Origin: Deferribacteres bacterium
GTDB taxonomy: Bacteria > Nitrospirota > Thermodesulfovibrionia > UBA6902
Reading direction: 5' to 3'
DNA length: 21,502 bases
Assembly: GCA_013152795.1 (NCBI GenBank)
Contig: JAADFS010000002.1
Coordinates: 1 to 21,502 of the forward strand
Below, one piece after another: positions 5,748 to 13,166 of this stretch (positions within the stretch are counted from its first letter, which is position 1; each line of letters starts with the position of its first letter). The position numbers were made by a program, and so were the translations under genes. The notes under the pieces were generated by a model. That model was not told where the DNA came from. It did not search any database and saw nothing but the letters and a program-made list of their open reading frames with translations.

Positions 5748-6605
5748 CTAAATGAATTTGAAACTCAAGAGTTTATATATAAGCTTGGCTGCCAGGAAGT
5801 CGGGGGCGGGATTGCCTTTTGACGGGCAGAGTTCAACAACATCAAAACCGACTATGTTTATCTTTCCCGAGACATGTCTCAGCAGGTCAAGCGTTTCGTA
5901 CCAGAGCAGCCCTCCCGGCTCGGGTGTGCCTGTTGACGGCATTATGGATGGGTCAAATACATCCAGGTCGATTGTAATGTAGACATTTCCGGAAAGCCTC
6001 TCCGTGACCCTTTCGATCCAGTCACTGGAGCGGCGTATATCATCTGCATAAAAGATGTTCTCCCGCCTGATGTTTTCAAGCTCGCATGAGGCCATGCTCC
6101 TTATGCCGACGGAGATAATATTTTCCGTGATCTCTTTGGCCCTTGCCATGACGCAGGCATGACTGTATTTATTGTCTTCATAAGAGTCCCTCATATCGGA
6201 ATGGGCGTCGAGGTGGAGGATGCTCATATTGCTGAAATGACCGGCATGAGCGGTTATGGAGCCTAATGAGACTGTGTGCTCGCCGCCCAGGACAACGACG
6301 AATTTGCCGTCATTTAAAAATTTCAAGACCTTTTTCTTGACCTTTCCGATCATCTGCCGTGAGGAGCCTGCGAGTATTTCGTCAGCGGTATGGATGCCTT
6401 TTTTGTAAACTTCGGAATCGGTCTCTATGTCGTACAGCTCCATATTTCCGGAGGCGCTGATTATCGCTTCCGGGCCCCTGGCCGAGCCCTTGATCCATGA
6501 GCTGGTCCTCTCAAACGGAACGGGAAGGATGACGGTTTTTGATTTCTTGTAATCCGAGTATTCCGCGGGCAGGCCGCCGAAATTATGGATGGGGTGACTT
6601 TTCAA
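5748..6605 (-). CDS. speB: Agmatinase (agmatine ureohydrolase)
   Basis: The 285-residue ureohydrolase splits agmatine into putrescine and urea. All binuclear manganese-site motifs are present: His110 in LGGEHT, Asp133/His135/Asp137 in LDAHSDMRD, and Asp213/Asp215 in TIDLDVFDPS. The STGTPEPGG loop and VVELCP strand of the family follow. The start is TTG at 6605: an in-frame TAA immediately precedes it, and the next residues (IHNFGGLPAEYSDYKKSKTVILPVP) match the usual beginning of agmatinases, so the protein appears complete. No strong ribosome binding site is visible. The upstream gene on the same strand encodes arginine decarboxylase, so the two make a two-step arginine-to-putrescine route. 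Two REP-like hairpins lie between them. Confidence 0.92.
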   Translation of the reverse strand: MKSHPIHNFGGLPAEYSDYKKSKTVILPVPFERTSSWIKGSARGPEAIISASGNMELYDIETDSEVYKKGIHTADEILAGSSRQMIGKVKKKVLKFLNDGKFVVVLGGEHTVSLGSITAHAGHFSNMSILHLDAHSDMRDSYEDNKYSHACVMARAKEITENIISVGIRSMASCELENIRRENIFYADDIRRSSDWIERVTERLSGNVYITIDLDVFDPSIMPSTGTPEPGGLLWYETLDLLRHVSGKINIVGFDVVELCPSKGNPAPDFLAAKLIYKLLSFKFI

Positions 6606-6640
6606 TTATCTTTGCAGTGGCAAAAAAACATCGCCGGCGG

Positions 6641-6705
6641 GGCAGGACAGCCTGCCGGAAAAGCTTTATCTGCGATACCTTCAGGGAATATTCCGCACGG
6701 CATAT
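6641..6705 (-). repeat. REP-like hairpin element, copy 3 (long form)
   Basis: This is the 65-bp inverted counterpart of 249-313 (63 of 65 matches). Its hairpin is GGCAGG-ACAG-CCTGCC at 6641-6656. It lies between the arginine decarboxylase and agmatinase genes and may protect or divide their shared transcript. Confidence 0.75.
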
Positions 6706-6766
6706 TGACGTCTTTTTGAACTTCACTCCTTGTTAATTCCTGCAACATAGACATATTACCAATATT

Positions 6767-6805
6767 CCATCGCTTTATAAAGGTTTTCCGGCAGGCTGTC
6801 CTGCC
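6767..6805 (+). repeat. REP-like hairpin element, copy 4
   Basis: CCATCGCTTTATAAAGG is followed by TTTTCC and the hairpin GGCAGG-CTGT-CCTGCC (6790-6805). The first 28 bp are identical, inverted, to 4855-4882. It faces copy 3 in a divergent pair, an arrangement like paired REP sequences. Confidence 0.7.
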
Positions 6806-6820
6806 CGTTTATGCTAAGGG

Positions 6821-7369
6821 TTATAACAGCATCACTGCAGCGGCAATGACGGTTGTCCATTTCCCGTGTTTGTTGCCCTCTGCAGACTGGCATATGTTGG
6901 TGGATTTGAAAATATAATTCGTCGCGTTATAGACCTGTTTTCTCGAATCCCATGCCTCGTCCGGGTCAAAGGCGATGCCCAGTGTCGTGGCGAGCATTGT
7001 TGCGGCAAGGTCCTCCGCATAATCGCCCGCCTTCCGCGCCGTCTTGCCGAAGGAATGGTATTCGGAGATATACCCGTAATGCCCCCTGTCTTTGGGCACC
7101 GCCAAGCCCACCGCGGAAGCGATCAGCCTGTTGGGCTCATTGGTTTCATTCCTTGCCATGACACAGAAGGTTATCTGTCCGGGTTTGATTAATTTCACCC
7201 CTTTGGCCTTGGGGATAATCACGCAGTTCGGGGGGAAAATGCTCGAGACATATACAAGATTGCACTTCTCTATTCCGGCCTTGCGCAGCGCAAGCTCAAA
7301 GGACGCAAGCTTGTCCTTGTGTATCCCTACGCCTTTTGTGAAAAATATTTGTTTGGGAATCAGTTCCAT
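6821..7369 (-). CDS. pdaD: Pyruvoyl-dependent arginine decarboxylase
   Basis: The 182-residue proenzyme cleaves itself at a Ser-Ser bond and turns the second Ser into the pyruvoyl cofactor that decarboxylates arginine to agmatine. The cleavage site is visible as NLVYVSSIFPP, with the break expected between Ser42 and Ser43. Other family segments are IPKQIFFTKGVGIHKDKL at the N-terminus, ITFCVMARNETNEP, GYISEYHSFG and MLATTLGI. Length and motifs fit the archaeal/bacterial PvlArgDC family, so the gene is complete. The ATG start lacks a clear Shine-Dalgarno. The agmatinase that uses its product follows 215 bp downstream on the same strand, probably in one transcript. No biosynthetic alternative (SpeA type) is in the window. 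Confidence 0.92.
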   Translation of the reverse strand: MELIPKQIFFTKGVGIHKDKLASFELALRKAGIEKCNLVYVSSIFPPNCVIIPKAKGVKLIKPGQITFCVMARNETNEPNRLIASAVGLAVPKDRGHYGYISEYHSFGKTARKAGDYAEDLAATMLATTLGIAFDPDEAWDSRKQVYNATNYIFKSTNICQSAEGNKHGKWTTVIAAAVMLL

Positions 7370-7518
7370 GGTTCAAACCACAATCCGGTGTTTCGTTTTC
7401 GCTGTTTTTTTTCCGCGTGAAATATAACGCAAATTCACCTGTTTTTTCAAGTTGTGACGGAATCGCCTTTGTTCCGATCATTATCCGCCGGAGAAGGGGA
7501 GACGAAAAATGGTTTTTT

Positions 7519-7550
7519 GTCAAAGGGTTTCCGGCACGCTGTCACGTGCC
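7519..7550 (+). repeat. REP-like hairpin element, copy 5
   Basis: TTTCC is followed by GGCACG-CTGTCA-CGTGCC (7533-7550). Relative to copy 4 the stem has changed on both sides and still pairs perfectly. It lies in the 265-bp divergent region between the arginine decarboxylase gene and hisH, where nothing else but A/T-rich sequence is apparent. Confidence 0.6.
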
Positions 7551-7634
7551 GCCTGTGATATGTTATGCAACCGTGAGCCTGACGGTGCACCCGGAATTCT
7601 GGAAGTCTGCGGCTGAATAGTTTAATATAGGTAC

Positions 7635-8249
7635 ATGATTGCAATTATCGACTACGGAATGGGGAATCTCAGGAGTGTTGAAAAGGGATTCAGGAAGGTG
7701 GGTGTCGACGTGTGTGTGACAGACCGCCCCGAGGTCGTTGAAAAGGCTGACGCGGTTGTCCTGCCGGGCGTGGGTGCGTTCAGGGACTGCATGGAGGGAC
7801 TGAGAAGACTCGATGTTGTGGATGCGGTTACCGAAGCCGTCAGAAAAGGCAAACCTTATCTCGGCATATGCCTCGGCCTGCAGGTCCTGTTCAGTGAATC
7901 GGAGGAGTTCGGAACGTGCCGGGGGCTTGATATTTTCGGCGGCAGGGTGGTCAGGTTCAAAAATCACGGTTTGAAAATTCCGCACATGGGCTGGAATCAG
8001 GTGAATTTAAAGCAGGATAATCCCCTGTTTTCAGGTATCGCGGACAAGAGCTATTTTTATTTTGTACATTCCTATTATGTTGTCCCCGACGACGGCTCAA
8101 TAGTGGCGGCCACCACGGATTACGGCGCTGAATTCACCTCCGCGGTCTGCAGGGACAACATATTCGCCGTTCAGTTTCACCCGGAAAAGAGCCAGAAAGT
8201 GGGGCTGAAACTTCTTGAAAACTTTGGGAAAATTGTTTACGGGGGATAA
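7635..8249 (+). CDS. hisH: Imidazole glycerol phosphate synthase, glutamine amidotransferase subunit
   Basis: The 204-residue class I glutamine amidotransferase releases ammonia from glutamine and passes it to HisF for ring closure in histidine synthesis. The catalytic triad is visible: Cys79 in YLGICLGLQ, and His182/Glu184 in VQFHPEKS. The N-terminal AIIDYGMGNLRSV and LPGVGAF are typical for HisH rather than other amidotransferases. KIPHMGWN is the conserved HisH stretch at the subunit interface. No hisF, hisA or other his gene is adjacent, so the gene is separated from its operon. The ATG lies 7 nt after a TAATAT hexamer, with only a weak AGG before it. Confidence 0.93.
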   Translation: MIAIIDYGMGNLRSVEKGFRKVGVDVCVTDRPEVVEKADAVVLPGVGAFRDCMEGLRRLDVVDAVTEAVRKGKPYLGICLGLQVLFSESEEFGTCRGLDIFGGRVVRFKNHGLKIPHMGWNQVNLKQDNPLFSGIADKSYFYFVHSYYVVPDDGSIVAATTDYGAEFTSAVCRDNIFAVQFHPEKSQKVGLKLLENFGKIVYGG

Positions 8250-8291
8250 GTTCTGCCGATAGTTTCTGCGTCTCATTTGATCTTTGCTGTG

Positions 8292-8300
8292 TGATATAAT
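8292..8300 (+). promoter_or_regulatory. Candidate extended -10 promoter of trkA-trkH
   Basis: TGATATAAT matches the TGnTATAAT extended -10 consensus. No good -35 hexamer lies at the usual distance. If it is used, transcription would begin around 8306-8308, only a few nucleotides before the trkA ATG at 8310, so the message would be nearly leaderless. Confidence 0.4.
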
Positions 8301-8309
8301 GGTGGGATT

Positions 8310-9644
8310 ATGCGAGTAATTATAGTCGGTGCCGGAGAGGTCGGTTTTCAGTTGGCCAAGTTCCTGTCCGCTGAGAATATCGATGTTGTGGTGGTTGACA
8401 GGAACAAGGAAAAACTGAACAGGATATCCGATGAACTGGATGTCGCGCTTGTGGAAGGGGAGGGCGGCTCGCCGTCGGTGCTTAAGGAGGCGGGCGCCGA
8501 CGAGGCGGACATACTCCTTGCGGTTACCGACATGGACGAAACTAACATGATCGCCTGTCTGGTTGCCAAGGCGATGTTCCAGATACCGAGAAACGTCGCC
8601 CGCATCAGAAACCTCGAGTACTTTTCCAATGATATTCTCCTCGACAGCCTCGGGATCAATCCTGCAATAAGCCCGGAAATAGAGGCGGCAAAGGCCGTTA
8701 TACGCCTGATAGAGGTCCCCTTCGCCGCTGATGTTGAGGACTTTGAGGACGGCAGGGTCAAGGTCATAGGCTTCAGGGTGCCGCCGGATTCGAAACTGAT
8801 CGGCAAGGTGTTCAAAAATCTCAACCTGGTAAAACCAAAGGTCCTTATCGGCGCGATTCAGCGTGGAGACAATATCATAATTCCCACTGGTGATGACACG
8901 CTCAGGAAAGGTGATATCATCTTCCTGCCGGTTAAGCGGGAGAACATCGATTCCGTGTGCAACAGTGTCGGCGGTGTGGTAATGCCTGTCAGGAGGATCA
9001 TGATCGTGGGCGGCGGCAGGATAGGATTCTATGTGGCGAAGACCATGGAAGAAAGGAATCTGAGCGTAAAGATCATAGAAAAGGATGCCGGCAGATGCAA
9101 GTTTCTGATTAAATCCCTCCAGAAAAGTGTTGTGCTCCGCGGGGACGGTTCGGACCAGAAACTGCTCGTGGAGGAGAATATCAATGATATGGATGTGTTT
9201 GCGGCCATATCCAACAACGAAGAGCTTAATATAATGGCATCCCTGCTTGCCAAGAGCCTCGGGGTGAAAAAGGTCATAACCATTGTCAATAAGACCGACT
9301 ACCTGCCCCTTGCCAATAATCTCGGCATAGAGGCCGTTCTGAGCCCCCGCCTGATCACGGCAGGCACCATCCTGAAGTACGTCAGGAGGGGCAATATTCT
9401 TTCCCTTACCACCATTGCCGAGGGAAAGGCCGAGATAATGGAAGCAGAGGCGAAGGACGGCTCTGCGCTCATAGGCAAGACCCTGCGTGAAGTCGAGCTT
9501 CCCAAGAAGACGCTGATAGGGGCTATCATAAGGAATGACAATGTCATAATCCCCTCCGGCGACGACAGGATCGCCGGCAATGACAAGCTGATTATCTTTA
9601 CACTGTGGGAATCCGTTAAGCAGGTGGAAAAGCTTCTTCTATGA
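8310..9644 (+). CDS. trkA: Trk potassium uptake system, NAD-binding regulatory subunit
   Basis: The 444-residue cytoplasmic protein has two tandem RCK modules, each an N-terminal Rossmann domain plus a C-terminal ligand domain. The first Rossmann motif is VGAGEVG (residues 6-12), with Asp30 at the end of the second strand as NAD ligand. The second is VGGGRIG (233-239). The C-terminal domains are seen in FRVPPDSKLIGKVFKNL with GDDTLRKGDIIFLPV, and later DGSALIGKTLREVELPK with GDDRIAGNDKLIIF. This two-module form is the standard bacterial TrkA, which gates TrkH according to nucleotide binding. The stop overlaps the trkH start as ATGA, so the two subunits are translationally coupled. Confidence 0.95.
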   Translation: MRVIIVGAGEVGFQLAKFLSAENIDVVVVDRNKEKLNRISDELDVALVEGEGGSPSVLKEAGADEADILLAVTDMDETNMIACLVAKAMFQIPRNVARIRNLEYFSNDILLDSLGINPAISPEIEAAKAVIRLIEVPFAADVEDFEDGRVKVIGFRVPPDSKLIGKVFKNLNLVKPKVLIGAIQRGDNIIIPTGDDTLRKGDIIFLPVKRENIDSVCNSVGGVVMPVRRIMIVGGGRIGFYVAKTMEERNLSVKIIEKDAGRCKFLIKSLQKSVVLRGDGSDQKLLVEENINDMDVFAAISNNEELNIMASLLAKSLGVKKVITIVNKTDYLPLANNLGIEAVLSPRLITAGTILKYVRRGNILSLTTIAEGKAEIMEAEAKDGSALIGKTLREVELPKKTLIGAIIRNDNVIIPSGDDRIAGNDKLIIFTLWESVKQVEKLLL

Positions 9645-11026
9645 ACGTTGCCATTGTCTTTAACCTTGCAGGTGTGGTCCTCCTGTTCTCCTCCGCATTC
9701 ATGCTCGTGCCGTTACTGGTGTCGCTTTATTACAGGGGAACCGACCTTAAGGCATTCGCCACATCTTTTCTGATAACCTTCCTGTCAGGGCTCCTGCTGT
9801 ACTTTCTTACAAAGAGCCGGAAAAAGATAGAGCTGAAGCACAGGGACGGTTTCGCCGTTGTAACCGTAAGCTGGCTCGTGATGTCGTTTTTCGCCTCCCT
9901 GCCGTACATGCTTGCAGGCGTGACAACCTCCTTTACCGACGCCTACTTTGAATCCATGGCGGGCTTTACCACCACCGGCGCATCCGTGCTGAGCAATCTG
10001 GAGAGCCTGCCGGAAGGCATTCTGCTGTGGAGAAGCCTTACGCAGTGGATGGGGGGAATGGGAATAATAGTTTTCTCTCTTGCGATACTTCCGATCCTGG
10101 GCGCGGGCGGGATGCAGTTGTTCAAGGCCGAGGTGCCGGAGATAGGGGTTGAAAAGCTCAAGCCGAGAATTATTGATATGGCAAAGTCCCTCTGGTACAT
10201 ATACGCGGGCCTTACCGCTGTGCTGGCGCTGCTGCTGTGGCTCTGCGGCATGGATTTCTTCGACGCGGTGTGCCACTCGTTTACAACAATGGCCACCGGC
10301 GGGTTTTCAACAAAGAGCGCGAGCATAGCGCATTTCGGCAGCCCTTATATGGACGTCGTCATAACCGTTTTCATGTTTCTGGCCGGAATGAACTTTTCAC
10401 TGCATTTTTATGCGCTGCGGGGTAATTTATCACGGTTCGCCAAGAGCAGTGAGTTCAAGTTTTACTGTTCGGTTGTCTTCATCTCAATAGCAGTTGTTAC
10501 TGCAAGCACGATGCGGTCGGAGTATTCCTCGGTATTGAAGGCATTGCGCTACGCCTCTTTTCAGGTCGTCTCGATTATGACGACAACCGGCTTTACAACC
10601 GCGGATTACGGGAAATGGCCCGTGTTTTCGCAGATGTTCCTGCTCTGCCTCATGTTTATAGGGGGTATGGTCGGTTCAACCGGAGGCGGTATGAAACAGG
10701 TCAGGATACTGCTTATGTTCAAGCAGGCGCATCGCGAGCTTTATCACCTGATTCACCCGCACGCGGTGACGGCGCTCAAGCTTGATGAGAAGCATGTGCC
10801 CAAAGAGACCCTCGGCGGCATATGGGGCTTCCTGTTTCTCTTTATACTGATCGCCGTCGTGGCCACACTGTTCATGACCGCGCTCGGCCTGGATATAGTC
10901 ACCTCGGGCAGCACGGTGTCTCCGCAATGTCCAATGTGGGCCCTGCGCTCGGCGAGGCGGGACCGGCTGATAATTACTTTGCGATACCGGCTGCGGGGAA
11001 GTGGGTGCTTGTTATGTGTATGTTGA
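9641..11026 (+). CDS. trkH: Trk potassium transporter membrane subunit, with C-terminal frameshift
   Basis: This is the multi-span membrane pore of the Trk system. Three of the four selectivity-filter loops are in this frame: MAGFTTTGAS, FTTMATGGFS and IMTTTGFTTADY. After DIVTSGSTV (about position 10918) the frame departs from the family and ends in an unrelated tail (SPQCPMWALRS and onward). The expected fourth loop and last membrane helix are found in the minus-one frame from 10919 to 11088. Adding one base near 10916-10919 would give a 482-residue protein, a normal TrkH length. As written, the gene lacks the fourth filter and could not make a normal pore. An assembly or sequencing error is the simplest explanation; a real lesion is possible. 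No slippery heptamer for programmed frameshifting is visible. Confidence 0.9.
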   Translation: MNVAIVFNLAGVVLLFSSAFMLVPLLVSLYYRGTDLKAFATSFLITFLSGLLLYFLTKSRKKIELKHRDGFAVVTVSWLVMSFFASLPYMLAGVTTSFTDAYFESMAGFTTTGASVLSNLESLPEGILLWRSLTQWMGGMGIIVFSLAILPILGAGGMQLFKAEVPEIGVEKLKPRIIDMAKSLWYIYAGLTAVLALLLWLCGMDFFDAVCHSFTTMATGGFSTKSASIAHFGSPYMDVVITVFMFLAGMNFSLHFYALRGNLSRFAKSSEFKFYCSVVFISIAVVTASTMRSEYSSVLKALRYASFQVVSIMTTTGFTTADYGKWPVFSQMFLLCLMFIGGMVGSTGGGMKQVRILLMFKQAHRELYHLIHPHAVTALKLDEKHVPKETLGGIWGFLFLFILIAVVATLFMTALGLDIVTSGSTVSPQCPMWALRSARRDRLIITLRYRLRGSGCLLCVC

Positions 11027-11088
11027 TAGGAAGGCTTGAGATTTATACGGTTATATTGCTGTTTATGCCGATTTTCTGGAAAAAGTGA
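10919..11088 (+). other. trkH: Out-of-frame C-terminus of TrkH
   Basis: In the frame with codons starting at 10921, the sequence encodes SAMSNVGPALGEAG, the fourth filter loop of TrkH, followed by GKWVLVMCMLIGRLEIYTVI and LLFMPIFWKK, the final membrane helix and end. This is the expected continuation of the trkH product, displaced by one base. Confidence 0.85.
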
Positions 11089-11111
11089 ACCGAACGGACA
11101 TGGTGGTCTAC

Positions 11112-11134
11112 CGGTATTTTTATGCCTCTCTAAG
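11112..11134 (+). repeat. Dispersed 23-bp fragment, second copy
   Basis: It matches 320-342 at 21 of 23 positions (CGGTATTTTTATGCC core). It lies 24 bp after the end of the restored trkH. Confidence 0.45.
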
Positions 11135-11380
11135 ACGGGATTAAGCCCGAATGATAAAAAAAGAGCGGGGAAGAAGGGTGTTTTTTTGTGAAAAAATGAA
11201 ATTATTGACGAAAAAAAAGATTTTCTTGACAATAAGTGTATATATTTGTTTACTTATTTGTGTATAATAAAAAGACTACCGGTAAAAACGTTTTTTTGGG
11301 AACATGTTGGTTTTCTGAGTCAGGATGGATGTGGACAGGGGGATAACATATTCGGATGTAATTAAAGAAGCGGCTGGAAC
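11135..11380 (+). promoter_or_regulatory. A/T-rich intergenic region upstream of the pil operon
   Basis: No convincing gene is seen here. The stretch is rich in A/T runs and contains promoter-like hexamers: TTGACG at 11205, TTGACA at 11226 and TATAAT at 11263. TTGACA and TATAAT are 31 bp apart and cannot be one sigma-70 pair. TTGACG with GACAAT at 11228 has 17-bp spacing but a poor -10. A promoter for pilMNOPQ probably lies here, but its position cannot be fixed by eye. Confidence 0.35.
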
Positions 11381-11578
11381 TTGCCGAATAAAAACCAACA
11401 TATAACTTATACTCAGGAATGTTATAAACGGAAAATTTCCAAGAGGGACAGGTTGCCTAAGAAAAAGACGTTAAAATCAAAAATCATTCCGGGTCGTGAC
11501 AAAGATATGGCTGACGGTGTCATGGGCCCACTATCTTCCAGTAAAACAACAATAATCTTAAAAACAGCGGTCAACTGA
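11381..11578 (+). CDS. Possible small basic protein upstream of pilM
   Basis: A 65-codon open frame from TTG at 11381 ends in a TGA that overlaps the pilM ATG (TGATG). The product would be rich in Lys and Arg (KRKISKRDRLPKKK) and matches no family I recognise. The start is unconvincing: no ATG and no clear ribosome binding site. The reason to list it is that pilM itself has no Shine-Dalgarno, and a stop-start overlap would allow coupled translation. It could equally be untranslated leader. Confidence 0.25.
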   Translation: MPNKNQHITYTQECYKRKISKRDRLPKKKTLKSKIIPGRDKDMADGVMGPLSSSKTTIILKTAVN

Positions 11579-12630
11579 TGCTATTCGGTAAAAAAGACAT
11601 AATCGGTCTGGACATCGGCTCCAAGCACATTAAGGTTGTTCAGCTCAAGGAAACAAAGGGTAATTACCAACTCCAGCGACTGGGCATTACGACCCTCCCC
11701 CCGGAGCTGATCGTGGACGGCTCAATCCTTGATTCTTCGAGGGTGGTTGAGGCTATAAAAGAGCTTATTGTGAATACCGACATCAAGACAAAGGATACGA
11801 CGCTGTCCGTCTCCGGCCATTCGTCCGTAATTATAAAAAGAGTTACATTGCCGCAGATGTCCGAGGATGAACTGGCTGAATCAATCAAATTTGAGGCCGA
11901 ACAGTATATCCCTTTTGATATTGAAGACGTAAATCTTGATTTCCAGATACTCGGCCTGGCGGAAGAGGACAACATGATGGATGTCCTCATAGTGGCTGTC
12001 AAGAGGGATAAAATAAACGAATACGTATCGGTGGTGACAGAGGCGGGGCTCAATCCCGTGATTGTCGATGTGGATGCATTCGCCCTTGAGAACGTTTATG
12101 AGATTAATTATGAGATAAAGGAAGATGAAAATGTCGCCCTTGTAAATGTCGGGGCCAGTATGATCAACATGAATATCCTTAAGGGGGGCGTGTCGGTATT
12201 TACAAGGGACAGCTCGGTCGGCGGCAATCTGCATACCGAGGCATTGCAGAAAGAGTTTACCGTTTCGTATGCCGATGCCGAAAGAATAAAACGCGAAGGC
12301 GCTATCGAGGGAATCTCCCAGGAAGACGTCACGGCAGCCCTGATTTCCGCTTCCGAGGATATCATAGCGGAAATCTCCAGGTCGTTTGACTATTTCAGGG
12401 ATACAACGAACATAATGAATATTGACCAGATAATTCTCAGCGGGGGCGGAGGATTAACCAAAGACTTCACCCTTTTATTGTCGGAAAGGCTTGGAATAGA
12501 CGTCAGTATTGTAGAGCCGTTCAGGAACATTCAAGTACCTGAAAATTTCGACAGGGAATACCTGAAGAAAATCGAACCTCTTGTAGCAGTAGCCGTAGGT
12601 CTGGCTTTAAGGAGAGTAGGAGACAAATGA
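11578..12630 (+). CDS. pilM: Type IV pilus assembly protein PilM
   Basis: The 350-residue product is the cytoplasmic, actin-like ATP-binding protein of the type IV pilus alignment complex. It begins MLFGKKDIIGLDIGSKHIKV, the conserved start with the phosphate-1 motif. SLSVSGHSSVIIKRVTLPQM, the EAEQYIPFDIEDVNLDFQIL stretch and the adenosine motif LSGGGGLTKDF are all present. PilM binds the cytoplasmic N-terminal tail of PilN and links the outer complex to the motor. The start is fixed by homology, not by a ribosome binding site, which is missing. The stop overlaps the pilN start as ATGA, the first link of the pilMNOPQ operon. Confidence 0.95.
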   Translation: MLFGKKDIIGLDIGSKHIKVVQLKETKGNYQLQRLGITTLPPELIVDGSILDSSRVVEAIKELIVNTDIKTKDTTLSVSGHSSVIIKRVTLPQMSEDELAESIKFEAEQYIPFDIEDVNLDFQILGLAEEDNMMDVLIVAVKRDKINEYVSVVTEAGLNPVIVDVDAFALENVYEINYEIKEDENVALVNVGASMINMNILKGGVSVFTRDSSVGGNLHTEALQKEFTVSYADAERIKREGAIEGISQEDVTAALISASEDIIAEISRSFDYFRDTTNIMNIDQIILSGGGGLTKDFTLLLSERLGIDVSIVEPFRNIQVPENFDREYLKKIEPLVAVAVGLALRRVGDK

Positions 12631-13160
12631 TAAGGATTAACCTTCTTCCGGGCAAGAAAAAGCCGTTGATACTGCCGCCTGTTTTAATTTACGGCTCTAT
12701 TGCCACGGTTTTACTGATAATCGGACTGATTTTTTTCACTGTTTACCTGAACGGCAAGGTCTCGGATATGCAGACGGAGATGTTTAATAAGGAGAAAAAG
12801 CTGAACGAACTGAAGGCGCAGCTTAAAGAGGTCCAGAACTATGAAAGGGACAACAAGGAGTTCAGGAGAAAGGCCAAGATAATTGAGCAGTTGAAGAAGA
12901 ACCAGATTGTTCCCCTGAGACTGCTGGATGAAGTAAGCGAGATGCTTCCCAAGGGTGTGTGGCTGACCGAGCTGTCTGACAAGAGCGGTTATATAAGCAT
13001 AGAGGGGTATGCGCATACAAATTACGACCTTGTCACTTATGTTCAGAACCTGAAAGGCTCCAAGTATCTCACCGATGTCATGCTGGTGGAATCCCGGCAG
13101 GCGGAGATCGAAGGTGTATCAGTATATAAATTTAAACTCACGTTCAAGGTTAAGGTGTAA
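12627..13160 (+). CDS. pilN: Type IV pilus assembly protein PilN
   Basis: The 177-residue inner-membrane protein has the conserved cytoplasmic start MIRINLLPGKKKP, which docks into PilM. One membrane span follows at about residues 17-41 (VLIYGSIATVLLIIGLIFFTV), then a coiled coil of about 45 residues rich in Lys and Glu, and a periplasmic ferredoxin-like domain containing LLDEVSEMLPKGVWLTEL and ISIEGYAHT. It pairs with PilO to form the inner-membrane ring that joins the motor to the secretin. It overlaps pilM by 4 bp and is followed by pilO after 6 bp. Confidence 0.94.
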   Translation: MIRINLLPGKKKPLILPPVLIYGSIATVLLIIGLIFFTVYLNGKVSDMQTEMFNKEKKLNELKAQLKEVQNYERDNKEFRRKAKIIEQLKKNQIVPLRLLDEVSEMLPKGVWLTELSDKSGYISIEGYAHTNYDLVTYVQNLKGSKYLTDVMLVESRQAEIEGVSVYKFKLTFKVKV

Positions 13161-13166
13161 TGCGGC

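Noticed and set aside
10916..10925. Programmed ribosomal frameshift in trkH
   Set aside because: No slippery X-XXY-YYZ heptamer or strong downstream structure is visible, and TrkH is not known to use this mechanism.
11226..11268. TTGACA and TATAAT as a strong sigma-70 promoter for the pil operon
   Set aside because: The hexamers are 31 bp apart, far from the usual 16-18 bp, so they cannot be called a matched pair.
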